NCBI RefSeq assembly: GCF_014648095.1
Contig: NZ_BMQL01000014.1
Coordinates: 1-64,000 of the forward strand
Source: Deinococcus ruber
GTDB taxonomy: Bacteria; Deinococcota; Deinococci; Deinococcales; Deinococcaceae
DNA length: 64,000 nucleotides
Direction: 5' to 3'
The translations under genes and the position numbers were made by a program. Positions 33,250 through 41,962 of this stretch are shown here, in pieces. Each line of letters begins with the position of its first letter. The first letter of the stretch is position 1. Under the pieces are notes generated by a model, which did not search any database, had not been told where the DNA came from, and saw only the letters and a list, made by a program, of their open reading frames with translations.

Positions 33250-34464
33250 TTGCCCTCGCTGGAAGGGCTGCCGCGCAACGCCCGCAACTCTATTCGCATG
33301 GAGCCGCTGTGGGCGATCTTCGGCACGCCTGTTACGTATTACGCGCCGCTGTACATGGCTGCCATCGGCCTGAGCAGCACCCAGATCGGAGCGCTGGGGT
33401 CGATCACGCTGGCGTTCTCGCTATTTTTTCAGACGCTGGCGGCCCCCATTACCAACCGGGTCGGGCGCAAACGCACCACACTCATCGGCGACCTGATTTC
33501 GTGGACGCTGCCGATGTTCGTGTGGGCCGTCTCGCGCAGCTTCGAGAGCTTCGTGCTGGCGGCGGTGCTGAGCGCGGTGGGGCGCATCGTGGCGGTGTCG
33601 TGGAGCCTGCTGGTCATCGAGGACGTCGAGGAAACGCAGCGCCCCCGGGTCTTCGGCATCTTCAATCTGATCATCAGCGGCTGCGGGCTGCTGACGCCGC
33701 TGCTGGGCCTGCTGATGACGCAGCACGGCGTGGCCCCGGTGATGCGGGTGTATTACACGCTGGGCGGCGTGGGCATGACCATCATGTTCCTGATCCGCAA
33801 CGCCATCACCCAGGAGACGCGCAGCGGTCAGGCCGCCATGCACGAACACCAGGACCTGCACCCGTGGCAGAGCGTTCAGCAGACGCTGCGGCACGTTGCC
33901 GGGCTGCGGCAGCACGCGGGTCTGCCGGGCGTGATGCTTTTTTATGTGCTCAGCATCTTTACCGAGCAGATGAGTGTCTTCCAGATTCTGTTCCTGGGAG
34001 GGCCGCTGCATTTCGGAGCCGGGGCGCTGTCGCTGGTGCCGGTGGCGGGGGCGGTCATCACGGCGCTGATGTATGCCGGGGTGCTGCGCCGCCTGTCTGG
34101 GGTGGCCGCCGAGCGCACACTGGTTGTGGCGCGGCTGCTGGGGCTGCTGGGTGCGGTGCTGCTGCTGCTGATTCCCGCCGCCAACATCGGTGCCCTGCTG
34201 CTGACCGTGAGCGTGCTGGGGGCCGCCACCTTCCTGACCCAGACCTTCCGCGACACGGTGCTGTTCAACCGCCTGCCGAAGCACGGCACCGCCGACCTGT
34301 ATTCAGCGGTGCAGACGCTGTGCCTGCTGTGCAGCGTGCCTGCCGGAGCGCTGGCAGGCTTCATCTACAGCACCCAGCCGCGCACGCTGTTCGTGGTGCT
34401 GGCCGTCCTGAATGCCCTGCTGCTGGCAATGGCAGTGTGGCTGGCGCGGCGACGGGAAGCCTGA
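33250..34464 (+). CDS. MFS transporter
   Basis: Major facilitator superfamily membrane protein of about 404 residues with twelve predicted helices. The loop 2-3 signature is present as TNRVGRKRTTLIGDL (about residues 73-87). A long central loop (EHQDLHPWQSVQQTLRHVAGLRQHAG) separates the two halves. There is no ATG near the N terminus except 33298. TTG 33250 or the CTG overlapping the previous stop are alternatives, so the start is uncertain. Substrate unknown. Confidence 0.85.
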   Translation: MPSLEGLPRNARNSIRMEPLWAIFGTPVTYYAPLYMAAIGLSSTQIGALGSITLAFSLFFQTLAAPITNRVGRKRTTLIGDLISWTLPMFVWAVSRSFESFVLAAVLSAVGRIVAVSWSLLVIEDVEETQRPRVFGIFNLIISGCGLLTPLLGLLMTQHGVAPVMRVYYTLGGVGMTIMFLIRNAITQETRSGQAAMHEHQDLHPWQSVQQTLRHVAGLRQHAGLPGVMLFYVLSIFTEQMSVFQILFLGGPLHFGAGALSLVPVAGAVITALMYAGVLRRLSGVAAERTLVVARLLGLLGAVLLLLIPAANIGALLLTVSVLGAATFLTQTFRDTVLFNRLPKHGTADLYSAVQTLCLLCSVPAGALAGFIYSTQPRTLFVVLAVLNALLLAMAVWLARRREA

Positions 34465-34478
34465 ACGGACAGCACAAG

Positions 34479-34515
34479 AACCGGGGCCGCGTCTGATACG
34501 ACAGCGGCCCCGGTT
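34479..34515. terminator. bidirectional terminator between the MFS and citrate synthase genes
   Basis: AACCGGGGCCGC (34479-34490) pairs perfectly with GCGGCCCCGGTT (34504-34515) around a 13-base loop, in a convergent gap. Confidence 0.85.
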
Positions 34516-34526
34516 TCGTCCTGCCT

Positions 34527-35660
34527 TTATTGGCGGTCTTGCAGTTCCACGTAATGCTGATCGACAGCGCCGCTGTACACCGCGTCGGGGCGCAGCAGGC
34601 GGTTATCACGCTCGTACTCGTTGACGCTGGCACACCAGCCGGAGATGCGGGCCAGCGCGAAGATCGGGGTGAAGTATTCCTTGGCGATGCCCAGATCGCT
34701 GTACACCGTGCCGCTGTAGAAATCGACGTTCGGATAGATGCCCTTGCTGCTCAGGCGGTCTACCACGGTCTTCTCGATCACTTCCAGAATCTGGTAATAG
34801 TGGCTCTTGCCCTGCTTCTCGGCCACATGGGCGGCGTAGTCGCGCAGCACCCGGCTCCGGGGATCGAAGTACTTGTAGACGCGGTGGCCCACGCCCATGA
34901 TCTTTTCCTTGGCGTCGAGCTTGGCATTCACGAAGTCGGCGGCCTTGTCGGGCGTGCCGATCTCGTCGAGCATGTCCATCACGGCTTCATTGGCTCCGCC
35001 GTGCAGCGGCCCCTTGAGTGCGCCAATCGCGCTGACGACTGCCGAATACTGATCGCTGAGGGTGCTGGCGGTGGCAATCGCCGTGAAGGTGCTGGCGTTC
35101 ATACCGTGATCGACGTGCAGGACCAGCGCGATGTCGAACAGCCTCGCCTGCTCGGGGGTGGGTTCTTCGCCGTGCAGCATGTACAGGAAGTTGGCGGCGT
35201 GCGTCAGGTCGATGCGCGGGGCAACCGGCTCCAGCCCCTGCTGGGTGCGCCTGATGGCCGCGATGATGGTGCTCATTTTGGCGATCAGACGGATGGAAAT
35301 CGCCATGCGGGCATCGGCGCTGGTGTTCTCGGCGTCGGCGTCGAACAGCGCAAGGTGCGACACGGCGGTGCGGAGCGCCTGCATCGCGCTGATGCCCTTC
35401 GGATAGCCCGCGATGATCGTCAGCAGCTCGGCGGGAATCTCACGGTTGGCCTTGAGCTGCGAATCGAAATGTGCAAGCTCGGCGGCGGTGGGCAGGTGTC
35501 CACTCAGCAGCGCCAGGCTCAGTTCCTCGAAGGTACTGTTCTCGGCCCACTCCTGAATCGGAATCCCCAGGTGGGTCAGAATGCCCTCGGTTCCGTTGAT
35601 GAAGGTCAGCTTGCTTTCGGTGAACAGCACACCTTCCAGCCCTTTGGCAATATTGGTCAT
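34527..35660 (-). CDS. gltA: citrate synthase
   Basis: Condenses acetyl-CoA with oxaloacetate at the entry of the TCA cycle. The 377-residue protein belongs to the short type (Gram-positive/Thermus-like). Catalytic residues are visible: the histidine in GPLHGGANE, the histidine in GVGHRVYKYFDPR and the aspartate in NVDFYSGTVY. HVDHGMNASTF is also typical. TAAAGT about nine bases before the ATG fits a leaderless start. A 2-methylcitrate synthase activity cannot be excluded by sequence. Confidence 0.95.
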   Translation of the reverse strand: MTNIAKGLEGVLFTESKLTFINGTEGILTHLGIPIQEWAENSTFEELSLALLSGHLPTAAELAHFDSQLKANREIPAELLTIIAGYPKGISAMQALRTAVSHLALFDADAENTSADARMAISIRLIAKMSTIIAAIRRTQQGLEPVAPRIDLTHAANFLYMLHGEEPTPEQARLFDIALVLHVDHGMNASTFTAIATASTLSDQYSAVVSAIGALKGPLHGGANEAVMDMLDEIGTPDKAADFVNAKLDAKEKIMGVGHRVYKYFDPRSRVLRDYAAHVAEKQGKSHYYQILEVIEKTVVDRLSSKGIYPNVDFYSGTVYSDLGIAKEYFTPIFALARISGWCASVNEYERDNRLLRPDAVYSGAVDQHYVELQDRQ

Positions 35661-35784
35661 GTTGGCCCCACTTTAGCACCGTGCCTGAAACGGCGGGCAG
35701 CGGCCTGTGGGCGTTCCCACGGGGGTAACAGAAGGAGTGATGGGTGACGGGTCATGTGCAGGGCCAACGACGACTCATCATCCA
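35661..35784. repeat. intergenic imperfect inverted repeat with self-similar words
   Basis: GAGTGATGGGTGA near 35736-35748 can pair with TCATCCATCACTC near 35777-35789 with one mismatch. The pairing extends a few bases into the end of the HD gene. The arms contain internally repeated GTGATGG/GATGATGA words. Compare the repeats at 43647-43693 and 54743-54941. Confidence 0.45.
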
Positions 35785-36333
35785 TCACTCGTTTCCCATC
35801 ACGTCCATGCCCTGCATCGCTTCCAGCACGTTCTGCATATGCGTATCGAGCGGCACACCAAGTTCAGCCGCGCCCTGTTCCACCTCGTCGCGGTTGACGC
35901 CCGCCGCGAAGGCCCGGTTCCTGAATTTCTTCTTCAGGCTGCCCAGTTCGACCCCCTTCACGTCTTTGTCGGGGCGAACCAGCGCCGCCGCCTGCACCAG
36001 CCCGGTCAGCTCGTCTACGGCAAAGAGCGTCTGGGCCAGCCGGGTTTCCCGTGCCACACCGCTGTAGGTCGCGTGGCCCAGAATGGCGGTCAGCACGTCT
36101 TCCGGCAGCTCGGCATTGGCCTTCAGGTACTCCACGCCCCAGAACGGGTGCTCGGCTGGGTGCTGCTCGTAGTCGAAGTCGTGCAGCAGCCCGGTGATGG
36201 CGTACAGTTCCTCGTCTTCCTGCCAGTGGCGGGCATACCAGCGCATCGCCGCTTCCACGTTCAGCATGTGGCGGCGCAGGCTGGCGCTAGGGGTGTGGGC
36301 TTCCATGAGTTGCAGGGCCTCGGCGCGGTTCAT
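35785..36333 (-). CDS. HD domain hydrolase
   Basis: A 182-residue HD-superfamily protein with the metal-binding histidine in LRRHMLNVEAAM, the HD pair in TGLLHDFDYEQHP, EHPFWG and the late aspartate in AVDELTGLVQAAA. Family relatives are phosphohydrolases acting on nucleotides or signalling molecules. The target here is unknown. TATCCT six bases before the ATG at 36333 supports a leaderless start over the upstream ATG. It is followed downstream by citrate synthase in the same direction. Confidence 0.88.
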   Translation of the reverse strand: MNRAEALQLMEAHTPSASLRRHMLNVEAAMRWYARHWQEDEELYAITGLLHDFDYEQHPAEHPFWGVEYLKANAELPEDVLTAILGHATYSGVARETRLAQTLFAVDELTGLVQAAALVRPDKDVKGVELGSLKKKFRNRAFAAGVNRDEVEQGAAELGVPLDTHMQNVLEAMQGMDVMGNE

Positions 36334-36407
36334 GTGGAGAGGATAGAGCAAGGTAGGTCAATGTGATCGCGCCTCCGCGCACATGCAAACGTCCGCGAAA
36401 TAGAAGA

Positions 36408-36429
36408 AAGCCCCACAACAAAGGGGCTT
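36408..36429 (-). terminator. terminator after the DUF6232 gene
   Basis: AAGCCCC (36408-36414) pairs with GGGGCTT (36423-36429). On the minus strand the stem is followed by TCTTCT. Confidence 0.65.
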
Positions 36430-36452
36430 ATGATATCGGTTGTATCCTAATC

Positions 36453-36815
36453 TTATCCTCGGTGAACTATAGCATCGTTGAGTGCGGCAATAACTTTATT
36501 TACTCTGGTTAGATTCGGATCAACCAAAGTCCTAGAATCTCCCGACGCATTACGTATCATTACGACATATTTCGGTTTCTGTGATATCCAAATAAATACA
36601 GCTATAGCAATAAATATAAGAGGTAAAAACACGCTGTTAGACACCCCAAAAGTAGCTAATCCCGCAAAAAATATAAGGACGGGGATTAATCTCTTGGGCT
36701 TCTCTACTAGCCTTGAGACCGATGTGATGCCTCCCAGGGCATACGTCTGTCCATGCGTCATGAAGCGAGAATTTGTTACCTTGATTCCAGCATCTTCAAA
36801 AAAGATCGTTTCCAT
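36453..36815 (-). CDS. DUF6232 family membrane protein, AT-rich
   Basis: A 120-residue protein with an N-terminal soluble beta part (FFEDAGIKVTNSRFMTHGQTYALGGITSVSRLVE), two adjoining membrane helices (about residues 43-58 and 62-79) and a soluble end (YVVMIRNASGDSRTL...NKVIAALNDAI). This is the layout of DUF6232 proteins, whose function is unknown. The gene is strikingly AT-rich, with codons (ATA, TTA, AGA) rare in its neighbours, which points to recent acquisition. A terminator follows at 36408-36429. Confidence 0.8.
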   Translation of the reverse strand: METIFFEDAGIKVTNSRFMTHGQTYALGGITSVSRLVEKPKRLIPVLIFFAGLATFGVSNSVFLPLIFIAIAVFIWISQKPKYVVMIRNASGDSRTLVDPNLTRVNKVIAALNDAIVHRG

Positions 36816-36911
36816 GCCTTCTCCTTGAGTTTTGAGCTTTTGTAACTGCCCTTACTCATAGCACGGGGCTGGAAAGCGATGTACTTCAACCTTGGCACCC
36901 CCCAATTGAAC

Positions 36912-36939
36912 GGGGCGACAGAGTTTCCCCCGTCGCCCC
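36912..36939 (-). terminator. hairpin downstream of phnE
   Basis: GGGGCGAC (36912-36919) pairs with GTCGCCCC (36932-36939) about 20 bases beyond the phnE stop. A T run is lacking, so it may be a transcript-end stabiliser rather than an intrinsic terminator. Confidence 0.5.
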
Positions 36940-36958
36940 AGCACAACCACTCGAATCT

Positions 36959-38755
36959 TTACACCAGTCGCCGCCGCACCGCCGCACTGATGAAGTCGAG
37001 CACGTTCACCACCAGCACGATGATAATCAGCGCGGTCATGGCCTTGGGGTACTGTCCGCCGCGCATGGTTTCGTTGACCAGAAAGCCGATGCCGCCCGCG
37101 CCCACGAAGCCCAGCACAATAGACACGCGGAAATTGATCTCGAAGCGGTAGAGCGTGTAGCTCAGGAACAGCGGCAAGACCTGAGGCAGCAGTCCCCAGC
37201 GCACCACACTCGTGCCGGGAGCACCCGCCGATTCCAGCGCCTCGATTGGCCCCTGATCGGCGTTTTCGATGGCTTCCGAATACAGCTTGCCCAGGTCGGC
37301 CACGCTGTGAATCGCCATTGCCAGCGCCCCGGCAAACGGCCCCAACCCCACCGCCGCCACCAGAATCAGCGCCAGAATCAGGGTATCGACGCCCCGGTCT
37401 ACGTTGAAGAAGGTGCGGGTGATGAAGTAGAAACTGCGCGTCAGCCAGGTGTTCTGCGTCAGGTTGCGGGCTGCGAGCAGGCTGAGCGGCAGCGCGAACA
37501 CGGCGGCGACCACCGTGCCGATCAGCGCGATATTGATGGTGATGAGCATCGCGCCCATGACATCCGAGAGGAAGGCGGCGTCGGGCGGCGTGGCGCGGCT
37601 GAAGAAATCGGTGATCCAGGGCCAGTTGACCCACAGGTCACGGAAGTTAAAACCGGTGCTGTGAAAGCCCGCCGCCACCGCCGTGACCACCAGGGCCAGC
37701 GTTGCCGCACTGGTCAGTTCGCTGCGCCGCTCCAGGGCCGGGTCGGCAGCCACCAGCAGGCGACGACGGAACAGCGCGATCAGGCCGCCACCCAGAGCAA
37801 GCGTGGCAAACAGCACCCACGTCTGAAAGCCGTACTCCTGAGAGCGGGCGATGACGCGGCGCACACCTGCATCGCTGGCGGCGGGGCCGGGAGCGAAGCC
37901 GGGCGGCATGTCCTGCGGCGTGGTGATCGTCGCGGGCACCGGGGTCACGTCTCCGGGCGTCCGGCGCTGAAGATTGAATTCGTCGAGCAGGTCGTAGTAA
38001 TCCTTGCGCTGCTTGGCCCGGTCGGTTCCGGCAGCGGGCGCACTCAGCTTGGCGCGGGTGTCCTTCCAGTCCTGGGCGCGTTTCTGCACGTCGGCCTGAA
38101 GGTAATCCTTCACGTCCAGCGCCCAGTCGGACACGATCAGGCCCGACTGCTTCGGCGTCACTGCCTGCCCGACCTGGTAATAGCCGCGCAGCCGGGTGAT
38201 GTTGTTTTCCGGATCGTTGGGAAACAGCCGAGCGCCCAGCGGCGAGAACAGGAAGACTGCCAGTGCCAGCGGCAGCAGCACCGTGACCGCCAGATTGATT
38301 CGGCGGGTGCGCCGATCCGGGGCATTGGCGAGCGTGAGGAGGAAGATCGCGGCCCCCAGCGCCAGCGGAAACGCCACTTCCAGCACACCGGGAACAGGGC
38401 GCAGCGACAGAAAGCGGTCTGCCCCCTGCTGAAAGGCGAAGGCCACGCCCAGGCCCGCCGCCCCCGCCAGCGACAGCAGCACGCCCGAATTCCTCTCACT
38501 CACGCGCAGAGTGACCAGAAAGGCCACCAGCCCCAGCAGCGGAGCCAGCCACAGCAGCGGGTACAGCGCAGACAACGCCAGCGCCGTCGGAGCTAAGTTT
38601 TGATCGGTACGCGCCCCGATCACATCCACGAAGGGCAGCGCCACGAAGGCCACGATCAGGCCAATCGCCCCGATCAGGCCCAGGCGGCGGCCCGAACCAC
38701 GCGACAGCCATACGAAGCCCACGATCAGCAGGGCAGTCAACAGAGCCGTGATCAC
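36959..38755 (-). CDS. phnE: phosphonate-type ABC permease PhnE with long N-terminal extension
   Basis: Membrane subunit of a phosphonate/phosphite importer. The C-terminal ~270 residues are a normal PhnE: GAMLITINIALIGTVVAAVFALPLSLLAARN, the coupling segment EAIENADQGPIEALESAGAP and a final VNVLDFISAAVRRRL. About 330 extra N-terminal residues hold at least five membrane helices and a charged, probably extracytoplasmic stretch (residues about 205-300). That makes the protein (about 598 residues) twice the usual size. GTG 38755 has GGAGG upstream. A TTG five codons earlier is an alternative. Confidence 0.85.
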   Translation of the reverse strand: MITALLTALLIVGFVWLSRGSGRRLGLIGAIGLIVAFVALPFVDVIGARTDQNLAPTALALSALYPLLWLAPLLGLVAFLVTLRVSERNSGVLLSLAGAAGLGVAFAFQQGADRFLSLRPVPGVLEVAFPLALGAAIFLLTLANAPDRRTRRINLAVTVLLPLALAVFLFSPLGARLFPNDPENNITRLRGYYQVGQAVTPKQSGLIVSDWALDVKDYLQADVQKRAQDWKDTRAKLSAPAAGTDRAKQRKDYYDLLDEFNLQRRTPGDVTPVPATITTPQDMPPGFAPGPAASDAGVRRVIARSQEYGFQTWVLFATLALGGGLIALFRRRLLVAADPALERRSELTSAATLALVVTAVAAGFHSTGFNFRDLWVNWPWITDFFSRATPPDAAFLSDVMGAMLITINIALIGTVVAAVFALPLSLLAARNLTQNTWLTRSFYFITRTFFNVDRGVDTLILALILVAAVGLGPFAGALAMAIHSVADLGKLYSEAIENADQGPIEALESAGAPGTSVVRWGLLPQVLPLFLSYTLYRFEINFRVSIVLGFVGAGGIGFLVNETMRGGQYPKAMTALIIIVLVVNVLDFISAAVRRRLV

Positions 38756-38873
38756 GCCGCTCGCCTCCAATTCCTAGAATGCCAGACACCCCACCGACAT
38801 TCTCTCCATCTCCGCCAAGCGGCTTCTGTGGTTACTCGCTCCACTCGGCTGAACCAACACCATTCAGCACCAT

Positions 38874-39620
38874 TCATAGATCAGCCACGCTCCCCGCATA
38901 GATCCGCTCGATTTCAGATTCCGTCAGGGCCGAGGGGGGGCCGTCGAAGACCAGCCGCCCTTTGTTGAAGCCTAGGATGCGGTCGGCGTAGGCAGTCGCC
39001 AGTTCCAGCACATGAATATTGACCACCACGCTGATCCCGTCCTTGTTGAAACTCTTCAGCAGGCCCATGATGACGCCCGACAGCTTGGGGTCGAGGCTCG
39101 CCATCGGTTCATCGGCCAGGATGAGTTTGGGCTGCTGCGCCAGCGCCCGCGCAATCGCCACGCGCTGCTGCTGCCCACCCGACAGCTGATCGACGCGCAC
39201 ATTGAATTTGTCGGCCAATCCGACCCGTTCCAGCGCTCCTTTTGCCAGATCGATATCGGCCTGAGGAAACAGGCCCAGCGCCCCCACGAAGCGGTTATGG
39301 TAGCCCAGCCGCCCGGCCAGCACGTTTTCCAGCGCCGAAAGGCGGGTGCTGAGGTTGAACTGCTGAAAGATGAAGCCGATGCGGCGACGCAGCGTTCTGA
39401 GTTTGGCTCCCTGCGCGAAGGCGATGTCGTCGCCGTCGATCAGGATCTGCCCCGAGGTGGCGTCGTTCAGGCGGTTCAGGCAGCGCAGGAAAGTGCTCTT
39501 GCCCGCGCCCGACAGTCCGATCACGCAGATGAACTCGCCGTCCTGAATATTCACGTTTACGTCGTCGAGGCCGCGTGTGCCGTTGGAATAAATTTTGGTG
39601 AGGTTATTGACTTGAATCAC
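38874..39620 (-). CDS. phnC: phosphonate ABC transporter ATP-binding protein PhnC
   Basis: ATPase of the phosphonate-type importer, 248 residues. Walker [10 protein letters not shown] (about residues 33-41), Q-loop [24 protein letters not shown] (PhnC-typical), signature LSGGQQQRV, Walker [14 protein letters not shown] and switch histidine in VNIHVLELA are all present. It lies between phnD and phnE on the same strand, about 120 bases before phnE and 234 bases after phnD. Confidence 0.93.
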   Translation of the reverse strand: MIQVNNLTKIYSNGTRGLDDVNVNIQDGEFICVIGLSGAGKSTFLRCLNRLNDATSGQILIDGDDIAFAQGAKLRTLRRRIGFIFQQFNLSTRLSALENVLAGRLGYHNRFVGALGLFPQADIDLAKGALERVGLADKFNVRVDQLSGGQQQRVAIARALAQQPKLILADEPMASLDPKLSGVIMGLLKSFNKDGISVVVNIHVLELATAYADRILGFNKGRLVFDGPPSALTESEIERIYAGSVADL

Positions 39621-39854
39621 TCGTACTCCGGGGATGTGCTGTGTGCTCTGAGCGATGGGCCAGAAGCTAAAAACCGTAAGGCAGTTGATAGAGAGCAGGC
39701 ATGAAGTCGAGAACAGCAGAGCATTTCAACTGCCGGTTCCACTGCCTGCTCTAACAGCAGTGGGCCAGAAGCTGAATGCTCGTGGCCCACCTTCCGCACC
39801 GCTCGACGCGTTTTCAGTCCTGCTGGCGCTCCTGCTCGGCGTTACTGCTTGTTG
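39621..39854. promoter_or_regulatory. phnD-phnC spacer with interlocked inverted repeats
   Basis: GGCAGTTGA (39680-39688) matches TCAACTGCC (39726-39734), and AGAGCAGGCA (39692-39701) matches TGCCTGCTCT (39743-39752). The order 1-2-1'-2' is that of a pseudoknot. The word TGGGCCAGAAGCT also occurs twice, at either side (about 39657-39667 and 39761-39772). It could control expression of phnC relative to phnD. Nothing coding is seen. Confidence 0.5.
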
Positions 39855-40745
39855 TTACTTCTTGGCGCTGGCGGCGATGGCCTGACGCACGACGTTGTAG
39901 TCGCTGTCTTTGGCCGGAATCATGCTGTCGATGGTGTACAGCTTCTTCAGCAGGCCAGCCGCTGCCGGGTCGCTGCTCATGCCCACGATGGCGCTCCGGA
40001 TACGGGTGGTCACGTCGGCGCAACCGGTCTGATAGTCGGCCCGCACGCTCAGGGTGTCGCCGGGAATCGGCTTGCTGTAAACCACCGGGGTCAGGGCGGC
40101 GGCCTTGTCGGCGGGCAGGTACTGCGTCCAGCTTCCGCTGGTGCCGGAGGTGTTGTTCGAGAAGGTGGCAATGACGTCGACGCTGCCGTTGGCGAGTGCC
40201 AGCACGGCGGCGTCATGCTTGCCCGCGAAGGTCTGCTTGCTGAAGAAGGTGTCGGGGTTGACGCCCTTGGCGACCAGCGTGGCGCGGGGGAAGGTGTATC
40301 CGGCGGCGCTGTTGGGGTCGATCCAGGCAATCGTCTTGCCGCGCATGTCGTTCAGGGTCTTGATGCCGCTGTCCTTGCGAACCACGAACGCCGCCCAGTA
40401 GTACGGGCCGCCGTTCCGAACGCTCTTGAGCAGTACCTGAGCGTTGGCCTCGTCGTGGGCCTGCACGTAGCTGACCGGGCTGAGCCAGGCGAAGTCGAGC
40501 TTGCCGCTGCGGGTGGCCTCGACCAGCGCCTGATAGTCCTGGGCGACGGTGGTCTTGACCTGAATCCCGCGCACCTTGCTCTCCAGGTACTTGGCGATGG
40601 CGGTGCCGTTGGTCAACACGGCGGCGCTGTCCTGGGCAGGGTTGAAGCCCATGTTCACGACACGGCAGTTCTCGGCGGCGCTGGCAGCACCGACGCTCGC
40701 CAGGATACCCAGGGCCAGCACACTCGTCAGACGGATGTTCTTCAT
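39855..40745 (-). CDS. phnD: phosphonate-type ABC transporter substrate-binding protein PhnD
   Basis: Secreted binding protein of 296 residues with a signal peptide (about residues 1-23, MKNIRLTSVLALGILASVGA). PhnD-family blocks are LTNGTAIAKYLESKVRGIQVKTTVAQDYQALVEA, LDFAWLSPVSYVQAHD, MRGKTIAWIDPNSAAGYTFPRA and IPGDTLSVRADY. The ligand may be a phosphonate, phosphite or phosphate ester. GAGG lies about six bases before the ATG. A promoter (TATACT at 40909-40914) lies 165 bases upstream, so this mRNA has a leader. Confidence 0.92.
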   Translation of the reverse strand: MKNIRLTSVLALGILASVGAASAAENCRVVNMGFNPAQDSAAVLTNGTAIAKYLESKVRGIQVKTTVAQDYQALVEATRSGKLDFAWLSPVSYVQAHDEANAQVLLKSVRNGGPYYWAAFVVRKDSGIKTLNDMRGKTIAWIDPNSAAGYTFPRATLVAKGVNPDTFFSKQTFAGKHDAAVLALANGSVDVIATFSNNTSGTSGSWTQYLPADKAAALTPVVYSKPIPGDTLSVRADYQTGCADVTTRIRSAIVGMSSDPAAAGLLKKLYTIDSMIPAKDSDYNVVRQAIAASAKK

Positions 40746-41229
40746 AGGAAACCTCGATCACAGCAGGGAAAGACGGCGAAAACGGAACAACGCGGGCGAC
40801 AACAGACAGAAAAGGGGCAGCAGTCAGATGACCGGCACGCACCTACATGTTTGAGAGAAACGGTCAGAAGACAACGAAAAGAAGACGCACCGCCTGCATT
40901 CAGCTCGGAGTATAGAACATAGCCCATGCTCAACAAATGAGGCCGCCACCGAAGCAGGAAAGGCAGGGAAAAAGAGCGAACTCTTTCACAGACGGTCTTC
41001 TCGCGGTTCGGAAGAAGGGCTGCCTGTCGGTGCCGCTCCTACTGTACGGGAACCGGAAACCGGGGCGTATACGGTTTTTCACCCTGGTCTGTCGCCTCCG
41101 TCGCTGCCCGGTTCGGCGCGGAGTGCGGTTCCGGCACGCTGCTGGCGGCCCTCTGCGGGTCATCAGCGCCGGGTGCCCTGTAATTCCACTCTCGGCTGAG
41201 GGCGGACGTTCGGCATATACTGACGCACC
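40746..41229. other. 484-base region between divergent phnD and SDR-like genes
   Basis: It contains the phnD promoter and leader, and at the right end TATACT (41216-41221), eight bases before the SDR-like ATG. The middle (about 40940-41200) shows no credible gene, and a small imperfect hairpin around 41040-41080 is the only structure I noticed. Confidence 0.5.
40909..40936 (-). promoter_or_regulatory. phnD promoter
   Basis: On the minus strand TTGTTG (complement of 40931-40936) and TATACT (complement of 40909-40914) are separated by 16 bases. No start codon follows closely, so the transcript has a leader of roughly 155 bases before phnD. Confidence 0.55.
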
Positions 41230-41961
41230 ATGCCGCTCTTACCGCCAGACACCCGCCTTCAGGGACAGGTCATCGCCGTCACAAGCGCCGATCAGGGGTA
41301 TGGCCGCATCATCAGCAGCGCTCTGGCCCGCTGCGGGGCCGATGTGGTCCTGATCGGCAACAACCCCGAGACGCTCGCTGCCCATGCCAGCAGCATCGAA
41401 AACGCCAGCAGCCTGCGCGGCGGCGGCACCGCCATTCCGATCAAGGCCGACGTGGGCGTTCCGATGGACTGGCGCAGCGCTCAGCAGCGCATTCTGGAAA
41501 TTTTCGGCGTGCTGCACGGCATCGTGCATCTGGCCGACAAACGCGCCATGAGCAGCTTCACCACGCTCAGCGAGGGCGAATGGATGGACCTGTTCAACTG
41601 CAACGTCAAATCGAGCGTGGGCATCGCGCAGATTGCCCGGCGCTACCTGCCGAGCACCTGGCTGACCATCATCGGGCCGCACCTCGACGAAAAGGGGCTG
41701 CACACCTCGCCGCAGCGCGGGGCACTGAAAGGACTGGTCGAGCAGGCGTATACCGAGGAGTTGCGGGCCAATCTGGTGCTGCCCGGACGCGCCGCCAGCA
41801 GCGACGAAACGCTGGATCGCCCGCTGGCCGATGCGGTGCTGGCCCTTGCCATGCCAGAACTGAGCCACCTGACAGGAAACATCGTGCGCGTGCCGATGCC
41901 TGCCGTCTCCAGCCTGCGCGGCGACCAGGGTGCGCTGCTGACAGGTCTGATGGAGCGCTGA
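41230..41961 (+). CDS. SDR-fold protein lacking the catalytic YxxxK motif
   Basis: A 243-residue protein with short-chain dehydrogenase layout (strand-turn-helix VIAVTSADQGYGRIISSALARCGADVVLIGNN, then IVHLADKR). The usual cofactor glycines TGxxxGIG read TSADQGYG, and the active-site Tyr-x3-Lys is absent where SPQRGALKGLVEQ occurs. It is therefore probably a non-catalytic or strongly diverged member, perhaps structural or regulatory. It is leaderless (TATACT eight bases upstream). nrdR follows after one base, suggesting an operon. Confidence 0.8.
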   Translation: MPLLPPDTRLQGQVIAVTSADQGYGRIISSALARCGADVVLIGNNPETLAAHASSIENASSLRGGGTAIPIKADVGVPMDWRSAQQRILEIFGVLHGIVHLADKRAMSSFTTLSEGEWMDLFNCNVKSSVGIAQIARRYLPSTWLTIIGPHLDEKGLHTSPQRGALKGLVEQAYTEELRANLVLPGRAASSDETLDRPLADAVLALAMPELSHLTGNIVRVPMPAVSSLRGDQGALLTGLMER

Positions 41962-41962
41962 G

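Noticed and set aside
40746..40936. PHO box upstream of phnD
   Set aside because: No pair of CTGTCAT-like half sites was found in the leader or around the promoter.
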